DNA of 64,000 nt from Escarpia spicata (lineage: Eukaryota; Annelida; Polychaeta; Sabellida; Siboglinidae): positions 55,844,677 through 55,908,676 of the forward strand of contig OZ023205.1 of assembly GCA_963995525.1 (NCBI GenBank). Direction: 5' to 3'. The notes under the pieces are model-generated. The model was not told the DNA's origin. It saw nothing but the letters and a program-made list of their open reading frames with translations, and made no database searches. The position numbers were made by a program, and so were the translations under genes. Position 1 is the first letter of the stretch; each line of letters begins with the position of its first letter. This document shows, piece by piece, positions 22,393-37,864 of the stretch.

Positions 22393-25300
22393 GAAGTCCT
22401 TTTTTGTACCCTTGGTACCGGACTCTGTCTGTTCACACAGGCTTTAGCAGACAACTGGTGCAAACGCCATGGTAAAGTTGCCACTCATCACAGGAAGAGG
22501 CTGGTACTTCTGTACCTATCCCTCCTAATACTCCTCACCTCTTACGCCCCTGAGCCTAACCCTGGTCCGTCCCACCGTTCAGAACTAAGCGACAGCCACT
22601 ATCCCTGCGGAACCTGTGACGTATCCGTCAGCTGGTCAGAGAAAGGCGTAGTATGCGACACTTGCGGGATGTGGTTTCATGCCCACTGCCAGAGTATCCC
22701 TACTCTCAGCTATGAGAAGTTGCACTCGGAAGACGTCCAATGGCACTGCGCTACCTGTGGCAACCCCAATAGTGTAACAGCTTTTGATCTTCATGGAGTC
22801 GATTGGTCTGGCAACTCTCATCCTTCAGCATGTGAAATCTCAAACTCTGACATCTCAAGTCCAACACCAGCTGAGACCAGCTTTCAACCACATCACGCCT
22901 CCACTCCCACTAGGGCAAAGCAACAAAACAAATGGAAGAATAGACCACTGCGAATCTTGAACGTGAACTTCCAGTCTTCGGTGGGGAAACGGGCTGAAAC
23001 ACTCCACTTGCTTGATACCATGAAACCTGACATTTTGATAGGCACTGAGACCTGGCTGTCTGACGCAGTTACCGACAACGAAGTATTCCCAAACATATTC
23101 ACCATCTACAGGAAGGATAGACGCAGGAAAGGAGGTGGAGTACTGATTGCGGTTCGTAACAGTCTGAAGAGCTACTTGGTACCCGAGCTGTCCACTGGAT
23201 GCGAGATGATATGGGTGGGGGTGAAACTGCATGGCACGAAAACCCTTTACCTGTGCTCCTACTACCGCCCAAACGTCGCGGATGAAGACAGCCTTAGGAA
23301 GCTCGGTGATTCGCTTAACAAAGCCACAAAGTTCCCGAATGCTCACTTCCTCATTGGAGGGGATTTCAACTTTCCCGACTGGGATTGGGCTACTATGTCC
23401 ATGAAACCTAAACCTGTCCATCCTCGTCTCCACAACAGTTTCATCGATATGATCTACGACCATGGTTTGGAACAGCTTGTCATGGAACCAACAAGATTAG
23501 AAAACACCCTGGATCGTTTCCTGATGAACAGCCCACAACTGATCCCAAGAGTCGAAGTGATCCCAGGACTATCAGACCACAACATCCCGTACTGTGAAAT
23601 CAATATTGCAACACAGAAAATCAGGCAATCTCCACGGAAGATACCACTGTACAAGAAAGCCGACTGGGAGAGTAAGAAGATGGCATTGAAGGACCTTCAA
23701 GCTGAACTAGTGAGAGAGATTCAGCCTCACTACTGAGGAATTGTGTAGTAGGTTTAGAAACACACCCTCACTAAGGCAGTATCATCCTTCATCCCACACA
23801 AGGAAGCACGCCAAAAGATCAGCAAGCCATGGATCATCCCAGACATCCTTAAACTGGTGAAGAGACGAGATCGGGTGTACAAGATGATGAAGAAGCAGGG
23901 CTCGGAAGAACTAAGGAAGGAGTCTAGGTGCCTATGCAGCATGATACAGCACAAGATACGTAGCTCCTACTGAGAATACATCAATGATGCGATCACAGTT
24001 GACCCCGAGTCAGCAGAAGGCTCCCACTCTCTGAAGCGTTTTTGGACCTTCATCAAACACCATATATCTTCCAAGGCTAGCATCTCCCCCTTGAAGGTCA
24101 GTCATAACAGACCCTATGGTCCAAGCACAAGCTCTGAACAACCAGGCCGTCTTCAGTGAAGTGACGGAGTATACTGATGAAGAATTCCAAGCCAGGTGCC
24201 AGATGAGTTATGGTGAACATTCATCCACGCTGACTGACTTCGTCATCTCAGAGGAGGGAATTTATAAGATTCTCACCAAACTAGATCCCTACAAGGCCTG
24301 TGGCCCGGACCACATCAGTCCACGGGTACTTAGAGAACTGGCAACTGAAGCGGCTCCGATTTTGACTACTATCTTCCAGTCCTCAATCAGCACAGGCGAA
24401 GTCCCATTGGACTGGAGAGAAGCCAACATAACGCCCGTTTTTAAGAAAGGCGAGCACTATGATCCAGCAAACTACCGCCCCGTATCCATCATAAGCGTTC
24501 TATGCAAGATCCTAGAACATGTCATCGTCAGCGCTCTGATGAATCACCTTGAAAGCAATGGCATCCTCAGGCCAGAACAACATAGCTTCCGCAAAATAAG
24601 ATCATGTGAAACACAACTACTGGACTTCACTGAAGAACTCAGCGAGAACACGGAACAAGGCCACCAAGCCGACATCATAATAATGGACTTTGTGAAAGCC
24701 TTCGACAGGGTTAACCACAGTATCCTACTACATAAGCTACACCACTATGGAGTCCAAGGCAAAGTCAACCAGTGGCTCGGGGCTTTCCTCAGGAATCGGC
24801 AGCAAGCAGTAGTGGTTAACAATGCTACCTCAGGCTACGTCAGTGTGCGCTCAGGTGTACCACAGGGGGCAGTTGTCGGCCCAGCACTATTCCTGGCCTA
24901 CACCAATGACCTCCCAGAACAACTCACTTCGCGGACACGCCTATTTGCTGATGACACCGCTGTCTATCTCCTCTCCTCCACTGACTACGACCAACACCAG
25001 CTACAACTCGACCTCCACAGACTAGAAAGCTGGGAACAACGATGGGACAAGGCTTTCCACCCAGGGAAATGTATGACTCTCCCTGTCACCCGCAAGAGGA
25101 CCATAGTGGAGTGCCAATACCTACTCCATGGCCGTACCTTGGCAACGGTCACCTCTGTAAGTACCTCGGCGTTACCATCACCCGAGACATCTGCTGGGAC
25201 CAGCACATTGACAACATCTGTGCTAAAGCCAACAAGACCCTAGGTGTCTTAATTCGCAACATCAAGATCAGCGCCACCCAGCTGAAGGAGACAGCATACA

Positions 25301-25735
25301 AGACCTTCGTTCGTCCCATACTGGAGTATGCCTGTTCAGTCTGGGACTTTACACACAGCGCAACATTGACAAGATCGAGGCAGTCCAGAGAAGAGCCGCT
25401 CAGTTTGTAGTCAACCAGTACCAGAATATATCTAGTGTAACCACAATGATCAACATGACTCAAATGGCCTTCCCTCCAGTACCGCAGAAAGGTGGCAAGA
25501 TTGACCACGTTACATAAAATCCTTAAAAACCAAGCCGTAGTCGATCGCTCCAAACTCCATCCTGCTACGATCAGACAAAGAAGAGGGCACTCACAGCAGC
25601 TCTGCCAGATCCAGTGCAGAACCAAGTACAGACAACATTCTTTCCTCCCCAGTACCATCAAAGACTGGAACGATCTGCCTGAAACAGCTGTAGCTGCCAG
25701 CACCCTTGACACTTTCAATGCAAGGGTGCCATAAA
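22393..25735 (+). mobile_element. APE-type LINE with 2A-like motif, PHD finger, endonuclease and RT (lightly damaged)
   Basis: The open frame from 22393 includes a hydrophobic stretch (LVLLYLSLLILL) followed by EPNPGPS, resembling the NPGP of 2A-like sequences known from some invertebrate LINEs. A C4HC3 PHD finger follows (CGTC, VVCDTCGMWFHAHC, WHCATC; about 22606-22765), then an APE endonuclease (NVNFQSSVGKRAE, IGTETWL, GGGVLIAV, SYYRPN, IGGDFNFPDW, LSDHNIPY). A stop at 23736 precedes the RT (NYRPVSIISVLCK, IIMDFVKAFDRVNHS, GVPQGAVVGPALF, FADDTAVYL; 24116-25243). The C-terminal part is shifted by one frame at about 25150. The ending FLPSTIKDWNDLPETAV is typical. Confidence 0.85.
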
Positions 25736-28448
<2,713 letters not shown>

Positions 28449-28735
28449 AATAAAGCATACTGTTCTCAGAACTTAATAAATCAGTAACATATCCAACCGT
28501 TTCGCTTCTCTGCCAGATCGGGTAATCATCACGCGTTCGCTAGGAACTACTAGTGTATCTGTGCTCGGAGAGAGGGGGAGCTGCACTATCTGGTTCGGCA
28601 GTGGGCAAAGAGACAATACCAGTTCCTAACGAACGCGTGAGGATTACCCGATCTGACAGAGAAGTGAAGTTGTCGAAACGGTTGGATATGTGACAGATTA
28701 ATTAAGTTCAGAGAACAGTATGCTTTCTGTGACTG
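28449..28735. repeat. Inverted repeat hairpin, about 105-bp arms
   Basis: Arm 1 (about 28452-28555) contains AAGCATACTGTTCTCAGAAC and CCAACCGTTTCGCTTCTC. Arm 2 (about 28620-28724) carries their reverse complements with a few mismatches. The spacer is about 65 bp. It could be two abutting inverted copies of a transposon end or a hairpin MITE. Confidence 0.7.
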
Positions 28736-28942
28736 ATGATAACCGTGTTTGCAGAAAGGTGGCGCTTCGTCTGCTTACGTCGTGTACCGCCAGGTGGTCG
28801 CCGTCTACTTCGGTCTGCACGTCAAGCTCAGAGGCGCATCAAAACAAAAGGATTGGTCAATCTCAAAATCCATAAGTGGTATTCCAGTTGTCAACATATG
28901 GGTCAAGGTGCGGTGGATAAACAATGTTGTAAAGATCAGTTT

Positions 28943-31200
28943 TTAAATGTCGACGGAATTTTGTAATATTTTCAACTGATCTAACACTAAGAGGGAACAT
29001 AGAACAAAAAAAGCCCTAGTTCCAATGTTAGTGTTGACTCTAGAAACAAAAAGTAGGTCAGAACTAACTGATTGAAGATGGATAGGTTTTCTTACAGGAG
29101 TAAGCAATGAATGCAAATAAGATGGTTGCTTACTGGACAGTGCCTGGTATGTAATGGTACAGATCTTAAATATTATACGATATCGTACAGGGAGCCAATG
29201 CAAATACTTCAAAAGTGCTACAGAGCGAGAAAAATGAAGATATCTTGTAACTACTCTTGCTAGACAATTTTGGACACGCTGAAGTTTTGTGGTATCCTAG
29301 CTAGCGATATTATAACGGAGGGAATTGTAAATACGCGTAGGGAAAAAACCACCCAGTTTACTACGTTGCATTGGAGTACCACTAATGATCAATTCAGTTT
29401 TATTTGCATTTAATTTCAACTTGTTGTCAGTCGTCCAGTGGAAGATATCTTGAAGGCAATCACTAAGTTGGTTAAGGGAGCGATTTGTATCCGGGGTAGC
29501 CAACGAAATGTAGATCTGAGTATCATTAGCATAAAGATGATTATCCAAGTTATATATTTGTATAACAGAGCTTAGTGGCGTGGTGTAAAGAATAAAAAGC
29601 AAAGGCCCAAGAACAGAACCCCGGGGAACACCAAATAAAGCCGGCAATGCAGCTGAAAAGCAGTTCCCAATCTTTATAGTTTGGTATGTAATCTACCAGT
29701 TAGACATGAAGAAAACCAGCTTAGAGCTGTGCCAGATATGCCATACCACTTTAATAAGCGTTCAATTAGAATGCTGTGATCAATCCTGTCAAAAGCGGTA
29801 GAGAGATCTAGTAAGGTAAGTGCAGTCACTTTACCATTATTAATGTTCAATTTAATGTAATTATGAACTTTTAAGAGGGCAGCCGCTGTTGAATGAAACT
29901 ATATGCCGATTGTGACATATTAGTTAAGACATCTGTACTAATGTGAGACCTTAGCCGACTTGCTACAACCTTTTCTAGTATTTTGGAAATAAAGCTGATG
30001 TTAGAAATAGGTCTATAACTGTTTTAGGTCGTGTTTAGGCAGAGATGACTTCTTAAGAAGTGATGTGACATGGGCGTAATTGAAATCTTCAGGAAAACAG
30101 CCAGAGCAAAGTGATACATTTATATTTGTTATAGGTCCAATTAGTGTATCGAGACATGCTTTTAGCAGTATTGTTGGAAATGGATCAAGTGCACAAGATT
30201 TATTTGGGGAGGACATCATTATTTTCCTAACTTCAAAATGTTCTGAAAAAGGCTGGCTAGTTGGATGAGACCTCATAAGATCATAACATTGTACCCACAA
30301 TATATACAGACTAGTCAGTTAATAGAACGTTGCCGAGTGCTGGAAACAACTAGGAAACTGTTGCTGGTTCAAATGATACAAGTAGAGAATTTACTTGTGG
30401 AAAATCCACACTGACATTACGTAAATTATGACGTGGGAAAGCAGAACGAATAATACTGATTTTATTCTTAAAGTGACTAGAGAACGAATCACATAGAGAC
30501 TTAATTGACACATGATCAGGTAGCGATGGAGTAGGCCATCGGTGTAGAATGTTATTCGTGCAGTTCCATAACTGACGCGGGTTATCAGGCTGATTTATGG
30601 ACATATTTGTAAAATAATCTGATTTATCTTTGGCCATTTGTCTGTTACAGATGTGTCATTGCTTAGAATAGCGCGACCTATCAAATGGCGAGTGCGATTT
30701 GCACCATACACGCTCTAAATAACGACGACGCCTTTTAGATAGTATAATTTCGGAAGTCAACCATGGAGCCGGTGGCCTTTCTGACACACATGTGGATTTT
30801 GTAGGTGCATGTTTGATAATCAAACGTAGTTGTAGTTGTAGAAGGTATATCCAAATGTAGATTAAAATCACCAAGAATATAACATTCTGAATGAATAACT
30901 GCCAGATTTTCCAACATATCCTGAAAGTCTTCAAACAAATTTGCCGGATGTCCTGGAGGGCGATAGATACAAACAAAGTATGCGGAGAAAGAAGAATCTG
31001 AAATTTCAGCACAGATGGACTCAAAACTAGAGTATTCAGGGTTAGAATGTAATTTAACTTTGAACTGCTGTGATATAAGAAAGCCAACACCACCTCCAGG
31101 CTGTCTTATCTCGTACATATCGAACGTTTGTAGTGGCCACCCGAATGTTTTGTCTAACAGCTGGCCCAGGATTGAGACTTACATCCCCTGCTAGTAATCA
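28943..31200 (-). pseudogene. Degraded L2/CR1-type LINE (endonuclease and RT)
   Basis: Read on the minus strand from 31118. Endonuclease pieces come first: QPGGGVGFLISQ, SFESICAEI, CIYRPPGHP, LGDFNLHLD. A middle region follows, then RT ([48 protein letters not shown]) and the C-terminal LHWLPVRYRIIFKICTITYQ block. The catalytic YADD is YAND, and multiple frameshifts separate the parts. A SINE fragment (30267-30360) interrupts it. Confidence 0.8.
30267..30360 (+). mobile_element. SINE tail fragment
   Basis: Reverse complement of the tail of the SINE at 1083-1190, including GACTAGTCAGTTAATAGAAC and TTGCCGAGTGCTGGAAACAA. Only the tRNA-unrelated end is present. It lies inside the decayed LINE, so it inserted later or arose with it. 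Confidence 0.65.
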
Positions 31201-32862
31201 AATTATTGCTAATTTCAATGTTGGCGTAGAGTGGGGGATTGGCAGTAACTTTTTATTATAACAACATGAAGACATGGCAGGCTATGCGAAATTGAAATAG
31301 AATGATGGATTCTAGTGTGATTAGGAAAAAGCACATTAAAATGATTATATGTCAATAGTTTACATAAAACTAAATCTTTATCCCTTGCAGCAACCGAGCA
31401 AGACAAGCAGAAAACACCTAATAAGAACAATGGTGACATAATTATGTTACACTATTATTATATTTAGTAGACATTAATAGACCAAAACCATATAATTATA
31501 TATCATATAGATAATAAATATATTCTACATTGTGGTTTGTTTACATATGACTCTCGATATTAACCTGCGGGAAAGAATAAATGCTGTGATTAGACACACA
31601 GAACCAAGCCAATTGGAAGAAATCTGTACTCTATTTCTTTAGCGCTAATTCCCGCATAGCGGATCGATGCGCTGAACAAGCAATACAATCACTGTATATT
31701 AATATATTGAAAACTAAACACTGGTTTTAAGAGATATAATACTGAACATTAAAATAGAAACACTAATTTTAAGACAAATAAAATAATGTCCGTCACGACG
31801 AAACAATTTAAATTAATTAAAATGTATAATGAAAATATGATATACAGACACATATATAAAATATATGTCAATTAAGAACGTGATATTGTGTTAAAACGTA
31901 CAGTCATATCAAACATACCACTAGCACACAATATAACAAAAAAACAAATAAATAAATATAATAAAAGTAAAAAAATAAGTCTTGGTCAAGAAAGAAAAAC
32001 AAAGTGATTAGCGGGTCTGTGTAAATCGCGGAACGAGGGGATGAATGCGGAACAAGGCTGGACAGATGTAAACTCTCTCTCTCTATATAACATTCAATGT
32101 GTGCTTCGCATGAGACTGATATTTCATGCATAGTTAACATTAATGGAATACAACCTGCATGGCAATATGAAGGCATAGTATTTAGATTAAGGTATGTGTT
32201 ATGCGATGGAACGTCGAGCAACGGGAGTAACATAACTGTGATTGCCTGAACTGCTGGTAGGTTTCAAACGGTCCATCGACGTTCCGTCTTATGAAGCAGT
32301 GTAACACAGTCTAGATATTATGCCTTCATATTGTCAAACAACTTGTATTGCATCGATATTTAACATTGCATTACGTATGAGTCTGATTCGAAGCACACAC
32401 CAAATACTAGAGTGAGTTTACATCGTATCCTCCTTACATATACAGACACAGACATCAAATATAATTGTCAATTAGGAATGTGACATGGTATTAAAACGTA
32501 TAGTCACATCAAACATACCACGAGCACACAATACAAAATAAATAAATATAATAAAAGTAAAAAATTAAGTATAAAACTGTCTATAAATATCAATTAAAAT
32601 GATAGCTTAAGCTACAACTAACAACTAAAAGAAGTATAAAAACATCTGGAAGAATTAACATACCATTATCGCTATCTATCACTAAAGTCTGTATTTAACC
32701 CCCGATAAGGCAGTTACGACACGGGGAAAGAAACTCAACCGGAAGCGATATTTTTAAATCGCCTGCTTGAAGGGAGTTTTTCGAAGAGATTGTGAATCCG
32801 TGAGAAGTCTGTTAGCTCTCTTCCTATTTGTGTCACTGTATATCGCAGATAGACGGTTGAGT
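31201..32862. repeat. AT-rich region with hairpin inside direct repeats
   Basis: A direct repeat of about 115-150 bp occurs at about 31838-31985 and 32435-32580 (shared GTACAGTCATATCAAACATACC-like core, then AATAAATATAATAAAAGTAA). Between the copies, about 32085-32225 and 32270-32405 are imperfect reverse complements (GGCAATATGAAGGCATA matched by TATGCCTTCATATTGTC). No coding domain is visible. Confidence 0.6.
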
Positions 32863-34720
32863 TCACTGCCGACGATCTTCGATGCTGTTTTTGCCACTCA
32901 GTCTAGCCTGATCTTTTGACGCTGGTTGATATTTTCGAACCACACATATGGCGAAAGGAAGGACACTCTCAATAGCTGAGCGATTTAACTGAAGAAGAAT
33001 GTCTGTCCTTTGCCCGAACTTCTTCAGCTGGCGCAGGTAGTAGAGTCTTTGCTGGGGCTTCTTCACGAATGCATCCGTATTGTTCTGCCATCATAGGTCA
33101 TTAGAGATGATGAAGCCCATAAATTTGAAGCAGTCCACTTTTTAGATGGCTAAGCTATTAATAACAATGAGAGCAACTGGGGCTTTCTGCTTTCTAAAAT
33201 CAACGATCATCTCCTTTGTCTTGGACGCGTTCAGATGAAGATTGTTTTTGTCACACCACGACACCAGCCTGTCCACTTCGTGATGGTACCCAGACTCATC
33301 GGAGTTCGTCACCAACCCTTCCAAGATGGAATCATCTGCAAACATGACCAGTTGTACGGAGAAATGTTGGGTTACGCAGTCATTCGTGAAGAGCGAGTAA
33401 AAGAGCGGGGAGAGCATTCAACTCTGGGGAGTTCCGGTGTTCAAGATAATATTGTTGGAAACCATATCATTCATTATGCCGAGTTGATGACGGAGCAGTA
33501 GAAAGTCAAGGATCCAGTGACACATGAGGACATCTACCGACAGCAGACGTAGCTTGTCGACAGTTTCTGCGGGACGATCGGAGTGAACGCGGAACTGTAA
33601 TCTACGAACAGGATGCATGCATACAGGTGCTGCAACACGAAGGAAAGGGAAATGCAACAGCGGCGTGAGTGGACAGACCATATGCGCGAACTGGGGTGGA
33701 TCCATGTTAGAGTTTGGACCGACTTCAGTTACTTCAGAACCTTGTACTCCAGCACCTTCATCACCACTGACGTCAGGGCCACTGGGCGGTGGTCGTTCAG
33801 AGCTGTCACGTTGAATTTCTTCGGAACAAGAATGATAGCTGCTGCCTTGAGAGAGACAGGAACAGTGTGCTGATGGAGTGAGGAGTTCCGTAAATACAGG
33901 AGCCAGTTTATCAGCGCAGTGTTTCAGTGTGGAGGTGGAACATTGTCAGGACCAGCTGCCTTCCTGCTGCTCTGCTGCTTGAAGAGTTTCCACACCTCGT
34001 GCTCCTGCATGGTAAGAGGAGGACGGAGTGGCATAGCAGGGTCGGACGGACTGCCCGAGACAGGCGTCAAATGCTGACGGTCGAAGCGAGCGTAAAAGTT
34101 GTTGAGGTTTTCCGGTGATGCAGAATCATAGCCAGGAATGAATGGCTTCTGCTTGTAGTCAGTAACACTCTGCAGGCCCTGCCAGAGGGCGCGGGTGTCG
34201 TTGGAAAGCTTCAAGCTTGCGCCTGTAATCAGTCTTTGCTCCTCATATCTCTCCTTGGACATCGTACCGCACGATAGGCATCCCTGACTGCTGTACTGTA
34301 GCAGTGATCCAATGTTTTCACCTCTCTACTGGCACACTTGACATACTGCTTATACTTTGCGAGGTCTTTAGACAGCATAGTGTGGTTGAAATCACCGAAA
34401 ACTAGCATAAGTGAGGCAGGGTTAAAGTTTTCCACTGTGGCGATCTGATTGGCGAGAACGCTGATCGCAGCAGTAACGTTGACCTGGAGTGGAATGTACA
34501 CACCCACCATGACAATGGAGGTAAACTTTCGCTTCAGGTAAAACAATTTACACTTGATGATAAGAGTCTCAAGTTCAGGGTAGCAAGTAGTAGACTAAAC
34601 TGATGAGTCATTACACCATCGCTGATTTACCATGAAACCGCCTCCTTCCGTGTTTTACAGAGCCCCATGATGTGTCTATGTTTGATAAAGATTGGCAATC
34701 TGACATTGAATTGGTGTACG
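32863..34720 (-). pseudogene. Degraded LINE, second minus-strand relic
   Basis: Minus-strand frames from about 34550 downward give an endonuclease piece (YIPLQVNVTAAISVLANQI, LVFGDFNHTML), a linker (SSRKAAGPDNVPP), RT (CVLSPLFYSLFTNDCV-like, VMFADDSILEGLV) and the C-terminal KKPQQRLYYLRQLKKFGQ, AIESVLPFAICV. The order and motifs are those of an L2/Rex-like LINE common in aquatic animals. Stops and frameshifts make it non-functional. Confidence 0.75.
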
Positions 34721-35750
34721 TTGACTATCCAACAAACATGCATGTTGTCGTTCAGATTGTAAAATAACACATCTAAATACATGTGACATTAAACAATTTT
34801 TCCTGAATTGACATTAAAACAATATAACATCCATGTTTCTATACATTAGCAATCTGAACACCATGATATTTATCATGGCCAAAGACAACTTATTATTGTT
34901 GCTGATTACGTTTCAACTAGAATTTCAAACACCTTACAGAAAGAACGGCAGTACTTAAAGTCAGACCTTTCAAGAACAAAAAGTTAGTGTAAAAACTATC
35001 ACCAACGTAACCTTGACGGAAATAAATGTTTCCAAGTTCAACACACATTTTGATACTTATTAATTGAAAAAATTCAAAATGAATGGTGGAGGGAACGGTC
35101 GTGGAGAGATACATTATTATTTGAAGGCATGACAGCGCATAGGCGCCGGGTCCGGGGCAGGGGGTTGATGAGAGAGAGAGAGAGAGGGAGAGAGGATTAG
35201 TCCCCCATTATTTTGACAAGGGTTGTTTGTAGATTTATGGTGAGTTTCAAGCGGGGTGTAGTTGGAATGTCTTTTGTTGGCGATATTTGCGAGCCTTGGG
35301 GGACTGCACTTTGAGGACTTTGTTGGAGATTTTGACGAGTCTCGAGGAGGTCAATGTGGAGGGATTTTTGTTGACGATTTTTGGCGACTCTCAAGGGGAT
35401 GCAGTTGTAGATTTTTGTGAGCTCACAAATTTAGATCATTTTATAGTCTGGTGATAGGCATAATATGAGTACTAAGTTTAAACCTATGTCACTGTTGCAC
35501 CACTTAAAAAAATATATTACATAAAATGTTTATTTATCGATTAGACAATTTCAGTACCAAACACAACTTAGATAAATATTTCAACATGGGTCATTCAGTA
35601 CCAAAATGGGTCCTAACAACCGTTCATCGGAACTGAATAGGCAAATAAGGAGGTTTCTTGTGGACTACTTTACATTAGTGTAAGCGCAGCACCTACTTGG
35701 CAAACCTGCGACTCCATGCCGCGGCAGGATGCAGTCTGGCGTTCTTGGTG
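34721..35750. other. Non-coding
   Basis: AT-rich with a short (GA)n tract at about 35168-35190. No supported gene. Confidence 0.4.
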
Positions 35751-37010
35751 TCAGGTAATCCGCTGCAGCAATGACGCTCTGTGAAGATGGATCGCTAGCC
35801 CGACGAAACGCGTCAACCCGACTGAACCGTCTAATAGACACGCGGACGCGCTTTTACGTTTCGGTAGAAATGCAATAATATTATCTACACAGATTGTTTT
35901 AACAACGTCCAGCGCGCACGTGATTGATTCCAACGGCAATGATCGTTTATTGTACTTATTTAGAGTTTTAATTAGATAATGATATATTTCCATTCATTCG
36001 TACTAGGACTTTTTCATTTGATTAATTCAGTTAAAATCGATATGACATCATAATTAAAACAGCAATTCGCCCTGGCTCTACTTTGTCCTTTGGATGTACC
36101 AACGTGCGCCTGGGTTGGTGTTTTGTTAACTGTTTCTAATCCATACATTTTCGGTACTCGGTCAACTCTCTCTGACACCCCCTGCAGTTGGTTTCTGTAG
36201 GTCTTTTTCCTGTCTATCTTCTTATTCTTGTAACTATCTGTCACCTTTTCACATCGCAGGACGGGTCGCCACATACACTCAGGGCTCCGTGGAAATGTTC
36301 CTACTCTTCCATCTTGTCCCCACCTTCCGATGTGAAAGTGTCACACAGGTATTCGGGGTTCAGACTACTACTAACTAAATAGTAGACTAAAACTGAGCTG
36401 CCCATCGCAACACGGAACTTTTTCTTGTACTTTTGTCCTCGAAATCTAAATATTATTTTCCCGTGAACAAATCCCAACAACTACAAGATGTTCTCTTATT
36501 CAATGGCTTGTTACTCTCTAGTTTTTTCTGATTACCCACACGCTTCTGTAATCGGTTTCTTCGTGATCCGTGAAAACATTTCGTATGACGTAACTTATTA
36601 CCATTCGTCCACTTTCAGTTCTGTCATTTCTCTCACCACTTCTTAGGAATTTTCTGTATGGACTTCTGTTTTTTCCTACATTCATTTTCTCCTCATATTA
36701 TTTCGTTTATTTCGTGACCGTCCTCTTGTTCGCAGGTACTACGGTGATTGATTTCTCATTATACAGTTCCTTTAGAGTTTCTGTCTGGTTAAATTCTCTT
36801 TTGGAGCGTTGTTTATACACGCCTCGGTGTCTACCCGAAGCTTTTCTTTTTGATCACGTGGTAATGTTAATTGTTCTGCTGCTACGATGAACTTCCCGTT
36901 CGTTCGGTACTTTGTTGGTGTTACTGCGTAATTTATCCCCTTCGCTAATATATTGTTTTGAACTCCGGACAGTCTGTATTTAGACATGTTTGTAACCCAC
37001 CTTTTCAGCG
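35751..37010 (-). pseudogene. Penelope-like element reverse transcriptase fragment
   Basis: The minus strand from about 37010 reads LSGVQNNILAKGINYAVTP (matching the LS..E...LSKGLNFA.TP block of Penelope-like elements), then AEQLTLPRDQKEKLR, then VVPANK (the known VPADKG motif, Asp to Asn). Near 36150 it reads RVPKMYGL..VNKTP (PKLYGLPKVHK motif), and ALDVV near 35920 resembles the motif A segment. Stops and frameshifts are frequent. No GIY-YIG endonuclease is visible. The family call is from motif order. Confidence 0.6.
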
Positions 37011-37216
37011 GTCGTCTGTGTGGATCAGCTACGTTTGTTACGACTTATCATGCGTGTACGATGACGTCATTAGACGTCAAGTACTAAAGACGTTTGCGTG
37101 GTATGCAGACGAAAGCCTCCACAGTGTAATGTACGTTTTGGCTATGTTAGGTACACTATGTTTTAATAAAGTTGAACTATCCGGAAGAAGTTTGAGTAAC
37201 TTGAAGTGGACAGTGA

Positions 37217-37231
37217 TATATATATATAGTA

Positions 37232-37271
<40 letters not shown>

Positions 37272-37275
37272 GTAA

Positions 37276-37352
<77 letters not shown>

Positions 37353-37362
37353 ATAGTAGTAG
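37217..37362. repeat. (TA)n followed by (TAG)n microsatellite
   Basis: TA tract at about 37217-37268 and TAG trinucleotides at about 37268-37362. The Tyr-rich frames are artefacts. Confidence 0.9.
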
Positions 37363-37514
37363 GCATCCTGCAGTCTCGTAAGACTATGTATCTGTGTCCT
37401 GATGTCGAAGATCGGTTGTCGGCTGGGCATCGTCTGTTGTGGCTATAGAGGCTAATGCTTGAGTGGCAGTCTTAATTGCATATGCTGCACTTGAAGACGC
37501 TCTTGGCTCTGTTC

Positions 37515-37680
37515 TCAGCCTAGGTGTTTTTTTCTGCGGTTGCGTTTTTCTTCTGCTAGCCTACGGAGAGTATCCTCTCCTCTTTTGAGGCCCCTGTGTA
37601 GTTCCTGCCTCCAAGTGGATCGCAGATGTGAACGTAATGCAGCTCTCCTTCCAGTGGCCAGCCCTCCGTCGAGGATATAT
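37515..37680 (-). pseudogene. LINE 3' coding fragment
   Basis: The minus strand reads DGGLATGRRAALRSHLRSTW and RLAEEKRNRRKKH, related to the C-terminal tail of the LINE at 47115-47870 (LYGELATGKRA..RPHLRF). A short isolated remnant bounded by a (TA)n tract at about 37676-37752. Confidence 0.55.
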
Positions 37681-37695
37681 ATGTATATATATATA

Positions 37696-37755
<60 letters not shown>

Positions 37756-37864
37756 GTCATTAAGTTACTTCAGCGACCGATCTTTCAGAAACAATATAAA
37801 CTACAACAATTCACAGCAGCTATTTTATTGCGACTGACAATTTATAAAGTGTTGGCCTCAGAGA

